A program made the position numbers and the translations under genes. From positions 13,815 through 77,814 of the forward strand of contig CAJUCN010000013.1 in assembly GCA_910585005.1 (NCBI GenBank): a stretch of DNA of 64,000 nucleotides, given 5' to 3'. Numbering within the stretch: the first letter of the stretch is position 1; each line of letters begins with the position of its first letter. Positions 1-7,300 of the stretch are shown here, one piece after another. This stretch comes from an uncultured Lachnospiraceae bacterium. GTDB taxonomy: Bacteria; Bacillota; Clostridia; Lachnospirales; Lachnospiraceae. The notes under the pieces were generated by a model. It was given only the letters and a program-made list of their open reading frames with translations. It made no database searches and was not told the origin of the DNA.

Positions 1-191
1 TGTTTGATATGATATGGGTCACTACAAAAGGCGGTCCGTACCGTACTTCAGAAACACTGGCGTTTACCATGTATCAAGAGTCATTTGTCTATTCACAATA
101 CGGAAGGGGCTCTGCTGTGGCAGTGATCTTAACATTGATTATTCTGGTGGTATCATATTTTAATGTGAAAAATTCATACAAGAATGTGTGA
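1..191 (+). CDS. Sugar ABC transporter permease (MalF/UgpA type), C-terminal fragment
   Basis: Only the last 60 or so residues are in the window; the frame is already open at base 1. The fragment contains the sequence ...TKGGP, then TETLAFTMYQ-like residues and a final hydrophobic helix ending in a short basic tail, which is how MalF/UgpA-type inner-membrane permeases of sugar ABC importers end. It would form the translocation pore together with the next gene's product. The stop codon (189-191) lies just before the ribosome binding site of the second permease, so the two are translationally linked. The substrate-binding protein and first part of this gene must lie upstream. A downstream alpha-mannosidase suggests an oligosaccharide substrate, but this is inference. 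Confidence 0.8.
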   Translation, partial: FDMIWVTTKGGPYRTSETLAFTMYQESFVYSQYGRGSAVAVILTLIILVVSYFNVKNSYKNV

Positions 192-199
192 GGGTAAAA

Positions 200-1027
200 A
201 TGATAAAAACAAGTAAAAAAACAGAAAATTGTATTAATATGATCCTGATAACATTTGGTATTGTTTGGATCACACCGATATGTTTTGTGCTTTTCAATCT
301 TTTTAAAACAAAACAGGAATATAATCTTGGTTCTTTATGGGAATTGCCGGAAAGCTTTAACATGGAAATAATTAGTATCAATTTCAGAAATTTAATTGCA
401 AACAAACTTTTTTTATCTTTTGGCTCTACGTTTTTATACTGTAGTGTTGCAGCGGTGGCAGGTGTGTTTATTGCTTTGCTGGCAGGATATGGCCTTACTC
501 ATACGAATATACGCCATAAGAACTTTTGGTTTATGCTTATTTACAGCGGTACAATTTTTCCCTTTGAGACATATTTGATACCGGTTTATAAAGCTTATTA
601 CAAGTTGGGGCTGTATAATACCAGAACAGGAATGATGTTGTTTTTTACAGCGTTATGCATTCCATTTGCAATGTTTGTATTTAGAAATTTTTTTCTGGGA
701 GTGGATAATGAAATTTGTGAGGCTGCTAAAATAGATGGCGCTAATAGCTGGCAAACATTAATGAAGATCATGTTCCCAATGGCTAAGGCGCCGTTGGCGA
801 TTGTTTTGCTTCAGCAGTTTACGGCGTGTTGGAATAATCTGATGTTTGGTCTCACATTTACCAAATCAGCAAATATCAGACCGGTAATGGCAAGTCTTTC
901 ACTGCTTGGAGACGCCAATGTCCCACAACTTTTTCTTGCATGTATATTCGTATCGCTGCCTGCGATCATATTATTTTTCCTTTTAAGAGATCAAATTGTG
1001 GTAGGATATGCATATACAGTAAAATAG
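200..1027 (+). CDS. Sugar ABC transporter permease (MalG/UgpE type)
   Basis: The product of 275 residues is the second pore subunit of a carbohydrate ABC importer (CUT1 family). Six hydrophobic stretches are visible, and the cytoplasmic EAA loop that docks the ATPase is clear at about residues 173-192 (EAAKIDGANSWQTLMKIMFP). The C-terminus (VVGYAYTVK) resembles the usual 'GAVKG' ending of MalG homologues. I chose ATG at 200 because GAGGG (190-194) is 5 nt upstream; a GTG at 188 overlapping the previous stop is possible. It follows the first permease directly and precedes a NIF3-like gene by 22 bases, so it is in one transcription unit with them. No ATPase gene is seen here; such systems often share a common MsmK-type ATPase encoded elsewhere. 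Confidence 0.9.
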   Translation: MIKTSKKTENCINMILITFGIVWITPICFVLFNLFKTKQEYNLGSLWELPESFNMEIISINFRNLIANKLFLSFGSTFLYCSVAAVAGVFIALLAGYGLTHTNIRHKNFWFMLIYSGTIFPFETYLIPVYKAYYKLGLYNTRTGMMLFFTALCIPFAMFVFRNFFLGVDNEICEAAKIDGANSWQTLMKIMFPMAKAPLAIVLLQQFTACWNNLMFGLTFTKSANIRPVMASLSLLGDANVPQLFLACIFVSLPAIILFFLLRDQIVVGYAYTVK

Positions 1028-1049
1028 AAAGGTAAAAAGGAATCGCAAA

Positions 1050-1841
1050 ATGAAGATTATGGAATTGGTTGAGGATTTGAAGACATGGAATGCAGAGCCT
1101 GTGGATGAGGAGAATACATGTGATACGGTGAAAGCCGGAAGTGTGGACAAGGAAGTTCATAAGGTTGCTCTAACCATGTTTGGAACAGTTGACGTGATCA
1201 GGGAGGCTGGTATGTGGGGGGCGGATCTGTTGATCGTTCATGAACCGCTTTATTATGACCATATGGATTCCATCCATAACCTGATGATCATTCAGGAAAA
1301 ACAACGCATTGTTTCGGAAAGTGGCCTGACTATTTTTCGGTTTCATGATTATGCACATGCAATGGTTCCTGATATGATCTGTGCAGGGGAATTGAAATAT
1401 TCTCGTTTACAAGGGGAAATTCAGGAAAGACAACGATTTGGGGTGACGTCTTTTGTCTTGGAGCATGGGCTTACGGCAGAAGAGTTGGCAAAGACCTTTG
1501 AGAGGAATTTGCATATAGACTCTGTCCGTATTTCAGGATGTACAGACAAAAAGGGCAATAAGATTGCCTGCTGCTTTGGCGCCCCGGGAGAATTGTTCGA
1601 CCTGTTTGAAGATCATGATTTTGTTGTTGCAGGGGAAATCAGTGAGTGGAGAGATGCCGAGATAGCAAGGGATGCGGCGGCGCTGGGATACAATAAAGCA
1701 ATACTTGTGCTAGGCCATGAAACTTCCGAAAGGGCCGGAATGATGTACATGAAGGAGCTTTGTGAGGACAGATATCCCGATCTTGAATTCCGGTACTTTG
1801 AAAGTGGGTCTGTCCTAAAAATATCTGCCAAACAAAGCTGA
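1050..1841 (+). CDS. NIF3/DUF34-family dinuclear-metal protein
   Basis: The 263-residue protein fits the NIF3 (DUF34/COG0327) family, ring-shaped hexamers with a two-metal site whose biochemical function is unsettled (GTP cyclohydrolase I type 2-like activity has been suggested for some). Visible signatures are GADLLIVHEPLYYDH at about residue 64, equivalent to the family's metal-binding His motif, and GHETSERAGM near residue 225, equivalent to the C-terminal GHxxTE metal motif. The usual internal insert domain is absent or short. It lies between a sugar permease and a GntR-type regulator, so here it appears to belong to a glycan-utilisation operon rather than to its common trmK neighbourhood. 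Whether it acts on a sugar-derived metabolite is speculation. Confidence 0.85.
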   Translation: MKIMELVEDLKTWNAEPVDEENTCDTVKAGSVDKEVHKVALTMFGTVDVIREAGMWGADLLIVHEPLYYDHMDSIHNLMIIQEKQRIVSESGLTIFRFHDYAHAMVPDMICAGELKYSRLQGEIQERQRFGVTSFVLEHGLTAEELAKTFERNLHIDSVRISGCTDKKGNKIACCFGAPGELFDLFEDHDFVVAGEISEWRDAEIARDAAALGYNKAILVLGHETSERAGMMYMKELCEDRYPDLEFRYFESGSVLKISAKQS

Positions 1842-1927
1842 TTTTATGGTATCATATAAGTGCAGTTTTCAAACGGCGGCGCTATGAAATGCCTGAATAA
1901 TTTGTGCGAGAGGGGAAAGCAAGTATT

Positions 1928-3070
1928 ATGAGTAATGAACCAATGTATCAAAAAATATTTGATGATTTGCTTGGCGGAATAAAAGGTGGCGTATATACCA
2001 CCGGGGACAGGCTGCCATCCGAAAAGGAGCTGATGGATCAGTATCAGGTCAGTCGGATTACTGTAAAAAAGGCATTGGAAATACTGGCATATAGAGGCTA
2101 CATATTGCGTAAGCCGGGAAAAGGATCGTTTGTGGCATCCCAAAGCAATATTGATAAAATAGTGGAAGAGGACATCCTTTCAGAGGAAATGATATTAAAA
2201 GAAGCAAAAACACATGATTCTTCCACTCAGATGATTGGCGTTATCCTTGACTCTTTTTGTGTATCTTTTGGATGTGACTTGATCAAGGGGATTGAATACG
2301 AATGTAGAAAAAGGGGATTTTTAATGCTTTTTAGATGTTCCTATGGTTCAAAGCAAGATGAAAACAATGCCATTAATGAAATGATCCATAGTGGCGCAAA
2401 GGGTATTATTTTAATGTGTTCCCAGGGAGAAGTCTACAATGAAACGGTTCTGGAACTTTATGTAAATAAGTATCCGTTAATCCTGTTAGACAGGGAGATG
2501 GCGGGGATCTCACTTCCGGTAGTGGCAACGGATAATTACAAGGCAAGTTATGAATTAGTAACGAAACTGATAGAACAAGGGCATAAGAAAATATGTTTTG
2601 TCTCTCATTCCGCAATGAATACAACAACGGTAAAAGAGCGTTTTGATGGATATCGGGATGCAATTGTCAATCATCAACTGTCATTTGATGAGAGCATGTG
2701 GATCACGGATGTTGATAAGTATTTACCGAATAGGGAAGAGGATTTCCAGAAGGACGGAATGACGGATCACAAACTTGCTGATTATATTCAAAAAAATCAG
2801 GACATAACGGCATATTATTCTGTAGATCATGAATTAGGAATGCTTTTATTCCGGATCATGAAAGAACTTGGAGTGGAAAAAGAAAAAAAAATAGCTTTTT
2901 TTGATGGATTTGAAGAAGATTTGGACATATTGCCAATTTTCCCCCATGTTATGCAGGATCAGTATCAAATGGGGGTTGCGGCTGTCAGGCTTTTGGCCCA
3001 CAGGCTTAAGGGAAATCATGTTAGTGGAAGGGAAAACATACCATATTCTATTGTTATGGAAAAAGAGTAA
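1928..3070 (+). CDS. GntR-type HTH / LacI-type sensor transcriptional regulator
   Basis: The 380-residue regulator has an N-terminal GntR winged helix (GDRLPSEKELMDQYQVSRIT, then VKKALEILAYRGYILRKPGKGSF) joined to a periplasmic-binding-protein-like sensor of the LacI/AraR kind from about residue 95 (MIGVILDSFCVSFGCDLIKG). This architecture is that of AraR-like repressors that are released by a sugar. It sits between the transporter genes and an alpha-mannosidase, so it probably controls this operon in response to a sugar derived from the substrate. Start: ATG 1928 opens the protein just before the HTH domain, with AGGGG at 1911-1915 (a rather long 12 nt spacing); a GTG start at 1904 would add eight residues. 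Confidence 0.88.
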   Translation: MSNEPMYQKIFDDLLGGIKGGVYTTGDRLPSEKELMDQYQVSRITVKKALEILAYRGYILRKPGKGSFVASQSNIDKIVEEDILSEEMILKEAKTHDSSTQMIGVILDSFCVSFGCDLIKGIEYECRKRGFLMLFRCSYGSKQDENNAINEMIHSGAKGIILMCSQGEVYNETVLELYVNKYPLILLDREMAGISLPVVATDNYKASYELVTKLIEQGHKKICFVSHSAMNTTTVKERFDGYRDAIVNHQLSFDESMWITDVDKYLPNREEDFQKDGMTDHKLADYIQKNQDITAYYSVDHELGMLLFRIMKELGVEKEKKIAFFDGFEEDLDILPIFPHVMQDQYQMGVAAVRLLAHRLKGNHVSGRENIPYSIVMEKE

Positions 3071-3085
3071 GAAAGGATTTTATCT

Positions 3086-6000
3086 ATGAGGATCATGCAT
3101 TCAGAATGGAGAGACAGGCTGCGGCATTGGATACGCACGTTACAGGATGATTTTTACCAACCTTTAGGTACGATAGAATGGAACGCTTACCGTACCATGG
3201 AGCAGTTGACCAGGGAAGAGGTTTTGCAAAAGGAATTTGTTCCTGTGGAATGTGGTTTTACATGGGGGAAGGAATACGAATACTGCTGGTTTTCAGGAAG
3301 CTTTAAGATACCGGATCAGGCAGCGGGAGAGCGGGTCGTGCTGAAACTGGAACCGGGAGGGGAATCATGTGTGTTTATTAACGGAGAGACTTTTGGGACT
3401 TTCCGGGCAAGCTGGGTAAAACAACCGCATCATTTTTTTGAGGATAATACTCTGCTAAAATGTGCACAAGGCGGAGAAGTTATTGAGATACTGATGGAAA
3501 CTTACGCAGGTCATTATTACCCGGAATGTAAAGACGGAGGCTGTGCAACAGGACCGGTGCTTCCAGGCGCCTATGAAGACCAGGCAGTGGAGGGGGAACG
3601 ATGCAGGCTTGGCGTTTGTACTTATGGTATTTGGAACGAGGATGCGTATCAATTGTTTATGGATGTAAGCACGCTGCATAAGCTGTTGGAGGTTTTAGAT
3701 GAAACATCTTTGCGGGCAGCGCATGTTGCTGACGGGTTAGAACAGTTTACACTGACAGTTGATTTTGAGCAGGAACGTGACGGAAGGATTGCAGATTATA
3801 AAAAGGCCAGGAAAGAATTACAGCCTTTGATGGCGGCCGTAAATGGAAGCACGGTACCAAAGTTTTATGCAGTGGGCAATGCTCATTTGGATTTGGCATG
3901 GCTGTGGCCTGTTGCGGAAACCTACAGGAAAACAGAGCGGACCTTTGCCGCACAGTTACGGTTGATCGAAGAATATCCAGAATACAAATTTATACAAAGC
4001 CAGCCGGCAGCTTATGAGATGTGCCGCTTCTATTATCCGGATCTGTTTGCCAAAATACAGGAGGCGGCGAAAAAGGGCCAGTGGATTGCAGAAGGCGCTA
4101 TGTGGGTGGAGCCAGATACCAATATGGCGGGAGGCGAGGCGCTGATCCGGCAGCTTTTATATGGCAAGCGTTACTTTAAAGAATATTTTGATGTAGACAG
4201 CCAGGTGTTGTGGCTTCCTGATACTTTTGGCTATAGCGCTGCCCTGCCTCAGATTTTAGCGGGTTGTAATGTGAAATATTTAGTGACCCAGAAGATATTT
4301 TGGAGCTATAACGAGGGAGAGCAGTTCCCTTATCATTATTTTCATTGGGAAGGAATGGATGGAACGAAGATCATTTCCTTTTTGCCAACCAGTTATACAT
4401 ATGATACGGATCCGGTAACTTTAAATGAAACCTGGGGCAGCAGGACCCAGGCTAGGGATCTGGAGGCATTTTTGCTGCCCTTTGGTTACGGAGACGGCGG
4501 CGGAGGGCCTACAAGGGATCACATAGAATATGCGCTTAGGCAAAAAGATTTGGAAGGCGGTGTGAAAGTGAAGCTTTCAGATCCTATAGAGTTTTTTGAG
4601 GACATGGAAGCAATGGGAAAACCCCAAAATACCTATGTGGGCGAACTGTATTTTTCGGCGCATAGAGGCACCTATACTTCTCAGGCGATGGTAAAGATGT
4701 ACAATAGAAAATGTGAACTGGCATTGCGGGAAACAGAAATATGGAGCGTGCTTGCGGCCGAAAAAGGAATGGGGTACCCAAAAGAAAAACTGGAGATTCT
4801 CTGGAAGAAGCTTTTGCTACATCAGTTCCATGATATTTTGCCTGGATCAAGCATTGGAAAAGTCTATCAGGAAGCAGAGCCGGTTTACAAAGAAATCCTG
4901 GGAGGCTGTGAGAAGTTAATACAAGATGCACAGCATGCTCTCATGGAAGGGACAGATGGAATATCCGTATTTAATTCTTTGGGATTTGACAGAAAGGCGA
5001 TGGTCATCCTGCCGAAAGATTTTGGCGGGGCGGTCAGGACAGCGGACGGGAGTAGAGTCCCTATATGTAAAAGCGATGCAGGGATACAGGCGCTTGTAAC
5101 GCTTCCGGCTTATGGAGCGGTAACGCTTTATGCGATAGAAGGAACAGAAGAGGAAGGCCATTTCCAAGATCCGGAAGATAAGGTGTCAGTTGAAATAAAA
5201 GAAAATGGTTATTGGATGGAAAATGATCAAATAAGTGTTCTGGTGAACAAGATGGGTGAGATATCTTCTTTTGTACTGAAATCTTCGGGACGGGAGTTTG
5301 CGGCAGAACCGATGAATCATTTGCAAATGTATAAAGATGTTCCACGCATGTTTGATGCATGGGATACCGATTCCAATTATATCAGGCAGGAAATGGACGG
5401 GCCAGGGAATGTAGTCGTAAAAGTGCTTTGTGATAAAGGAATGAAAGGAGAAATAAAGGTTTCTGGAACCATTGGAAATTCTTCTTATGAGCAGATCATC
5501 AGCCTTACAGCTAGGAGCAGAAGAGTGGAAATTTCAATGACTGTGGATTGGAAGGAGCAGCACCGTCTCTTAAAAGCGGCTTTTCCCGTTTCCGTTTATG
5601 CAAGAGAGGGAATCAATGAAATTCAATTTGGCTATGTAGAACGTCCAACCCACCGTTCCAGGTTATACGACAAAGAACGGTTTGAAGTGTGCAATCACCG
5701 TTACAGCGCATTATGTGACGGATCGCATGGGGCAGCGGTTTTGAATGATTCCAAATATGGCATTAGCATGAATGAAAACAGGCTGGAACTTTCTTTATTA
5801 AAAGCAGGTTGTTCTCCGGAGATGCGTGCAGATAACGGTGTGCATCGGTTCATCTATGCATTTACGGCATGGGAGGGAAGTTTTGCAGACTGCGATATTG
5901 TACGACAGGGGTATGAACTGAATGTATCGCCTGCTTTATGCCGTGGAACGATAAAGACAGGAAATCATTTTCGGACAGATAGCGAAAATATAATGCTGGA

Positions 6001-6226
6001 AACGGTAAAACTGGCAGAGGATGGAAGTGGTGATTGGATTGTCCGTTTGTACGAATCTCAAAAAGCGGCAGTAAAAGCAAAGATCATGCTACCGGTATTA
6101 GAGGGGCGCAAAGCCTTTTTATGTAATATGTTAGAGGACAAGGAAGAGGAAATAGAAGTAAATGACTGTGAAATCACTTTACTGTTCCGTGCTTTTGAAG
6201 TGAAGACGGTTAGGATCCGGAAATAA
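3086..6226 (+). CDS. Alpha-mannosidase, glycoside hydrolase family 38
   Basis: The 1046-residue enzyme shows the GH38 hallmarks: the zinc-binding motif GNAHLDLAWLW at about residues 264-274, the nucleophile motif WLPDTFGYSAALPQIL near residues 376-391, and QFHDILPGSS near residue 580 with a further zinc-ligand His. GH38 enzymes are retaining, Zn-dependent alpha-mannosidases. There is no signal peptide, so it acts in the cytoplasm on oligosaccharides brought in by the transporter genes upstream. The length matches the long bacterial/class II type, with the N-terminal jelly-roll and C-terminal beta domains. It begins 15 nt after the regulator gene, with AGAAAGGA as ribosome binding site, and is the last gene before a strong terminator. 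Exact linkage specificity cannot be told from sequence. Confidence 0.95.
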   Translation: MRIMHSEWRDRLRHWIRTLQDDFYQPLGTIEWNAYRTMEQLTREEVLQKEFVPVECGFTWGKEYEYCWFSGSFKIPDQAAGERVVLKLEPGGESCVFINGETFGTFRASWVKQPHHFFEDNTLLKCAQGGEVIEILMETYAGHYYPECKDGGCATGPVLPGAYEDQAVEGERCRLGVCTYGIWNEDAYQLFMDVSTLHKLLEVLDETSLRAAHVADGLEQFTLTVDFEQERDGRIADYKKARKELQPLMAAVNGSTVPKFYAVGNAHLDLAWLWPVAETYRKTERTFAAQLRLIEEYPEYKFIQSQPAAYEMCRFYYPDLFAKIQEAAKKGQWIAEGAMWVEPDTNMAGGEALIRQLLYGKRYFKEYFDVDSQVLWLPDTFGYSAALPQILAGCNVKYLVTQKIFWSYNEGEQFPYHYFHWEGMDGTKIISFLPTSYTYDTDPVTLNETWGSRTQARDLEAFLLPFGYGDGGGGPTRDHIEYALRQKDLEGGVKVKLSDPIEFFEDMEAMGKPQNTYVGELYFSAHRGTYTSQAMVKMYNRKCELALRETEIWSVLAAEKGMGYPKEKLEILWKKLLLHQFHDILPGSSIGKVYQEAEPVYKEILGGCEKLIQDAQHALMEGTDGISVFNSLGFDRKAMVILPKDFGGAVRTADGSRVPICKSDAGIQALVTLPAYGAVTLYAIEGTEEEGHFQDPEDKVSVEIKENGYWMENDQISVLVNKMGEISSFVLKSSGREFAAEPMNHLQMYKDVPRMFDAWDTDSNYIRQEMDGPGNVVVKVLCDKGMKGEIKVSGTIGNSSYEQIISLTARSRRVEISMTVDWKEQHRLLKAAFPVSVYAREGINEIQFGYVERPTHRSRLYDKERFEVCNHRYSALCDGSHGAAVLNDSKYGISMNENRLELSLLKAGCSPEMRADNGVHRFIYAFTAWEGSFADCDIVRQGYELNVSPALCRGTIKTGNHFRTDSENIMLETVKLAEDGSGDWIVRLYESQKAAVKAKIMLPVLEGRKAFLCNMLEDKEEEIEVNDCEITLLFRAFEVKTVRIRK

Positions 6227-6266
6227 CGGGTTCATGAAAGATTTCCTATTGGATATTTTCGGAAAT

Positions 6267-6308
6267 AACACTGTAATCCTTTTATAAAAATGGGATTGCA
6301 GTGTTTTT
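6267..6308 (+). terminator. Rho-independent terminator of the mannosidase operon
   Basis: Stem AACACTGTAATCC (6267-6279) pairs with GGATTGCAGTGTT (6293-6305) with one G-T pair, loop of 13 nt, followed by a run of T. It closes the sugar-uptake operon 40 nt after the mannosidase stop. Confidence 0.9.
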
Positions 6309-6342
6309 CTTTGGGATAAAGCAATGTTGTGGTAGGAGATGA

Positions 6343-6370
6343 TTGAAAAAAATATTGAATGCAGTATAAT
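6343..6370 (+). promoter_or_regulatory. Sigma-A-type promoter for patatin-like gene
   Basis: TTGAAA (6343-6348), 16 nt spacer, TATAAT (6365-6370), located between the terminator and the patatin-like gene. Confidence 0.7.
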
Positions 6371-6418
6371 AAGAAGCAGATACTTTAAATGGGGAATGTA
6401 AAGGGAAGTAAAATACCA

Positions 6419-7270
6419 ATGAAAGAAACAGGGATTATGATCGAAGGAGGCGCCATGCGTAGTGTGTTTGCAGCAGGGGTGCTGGATTTTTTTATGGATA
6501 GGGGAATTGAAGTTCCCAACGTGCTTGCAGTTTCCGCAGGCGCGTATGCAGGAATGAATTATGTTTCAGGACAAAAGGGAAGGGCTGTGGATGCGGTGAT
6601 CCGGCCTTTGGAAAAAGAAAAATATATGGGACCGAAAACATTTCTGAAAAAGGGAACTTTTTTTGATATGGATTATTTGTTTGACGTAGTGCCGAAAAAG
6701 CTGGCTCCCTTTGATTTTGAAACCTTGAAAAATTCTGCAAAACGGTTTGTTGTCAACACCACCAATTGCCTTACCGGTGAGAGCGAATACTATGAGGATT
6801 TTGACACGGAAGATCAGTTTTGGAAGATCTGCCGGGCAGCCAATTCCCTTCCTTTTATCTCAAAAGTCAGCTATATTGATGATGTGCCTATGCTAGATGG
6901 CGGGCTTGCAGATGCGCTTCCGCTAGACCGGCTGGAAGAAGAAGGGTGGGAAAAAGTGTTTGTCATCTTGACGCGGAAAGAGGATTACCGGAAGAAATAC
7001 AGATATCTTTATATGTTGTTTCTACGCATCGTGTATCATAAATATCCCCGGTTGATCAAGACGGTGGCAAAGCGGGCTAAAAAGTATAATGACTGCCTGT
7101 TACAGATCGAAAGAATGGAAGCGGATGGCAGGGCATTGGTATTTCGGCCATCCCAATTAGCAGTTGGGAATAACGAATCAAATGTAGAGGTACTGATGGA
7201 TTATTACCAGCATGGATACGATGAGGCAATGGGGAGAGAAGAGGAAATATTCAGCTTTCTGGCAACGTAA
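6419..7270 (+). CDS. Patatin-like phospholipase family protein
   Basis: The 283-residue protein resembles bacterial patatin-like acyl hydrolases of the RssA/YjjU type. The oxyanion-hole segment (MIEGGAMRSVFAAGVLDFF) is at residues 7-25, the nucleophile Ser39 is in LAVSAGAYAG, and the second catalytic residue is in MLDGGLADALPL near residue 165, a DGG instead of the commoner DGA. The nucleophile elbow is AxSxG rather than the textbook GxSxG, as in some members of this subfamily. No signal peptide or membrane segment is seen, so it is cytoplasmic and may act on membrane lipids from inside. ATG 6419 is preceded by AAGGGAAG at about 10 nt; an ATG at 6389 would add ten residues but has no ribosome binding site. 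Confidence 0.88.
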   Translation: MKETGIMIEGGAMRSVFAAGVLDFFMDRGIEVPNVLAVSAGAYAGMNYVSGQKGRAVDAVIRPLEKEKYMGPKTFLKKGTFFDMDYLFDVVPKKLAPFDFETLKNSAKRFVVNTTNCLTGESEYYEDFDTEDQFWKICRAANSLPFISKVSYIDDVPMLDGGLADALPLDRLEEEGWEKVFVILTRKEDYRKKYRYLYMLFLRIVYHKYPRLIKTVAKRAKKYNDCLLQIERMEADGRALVFRPSQLAVGNNESNVEVLMDYYQHGYDEAMGREEEIFSFLAT

Positions 7271-7300
7271 ATTGTCAATATCGGAATGGAGGAATGTAGA

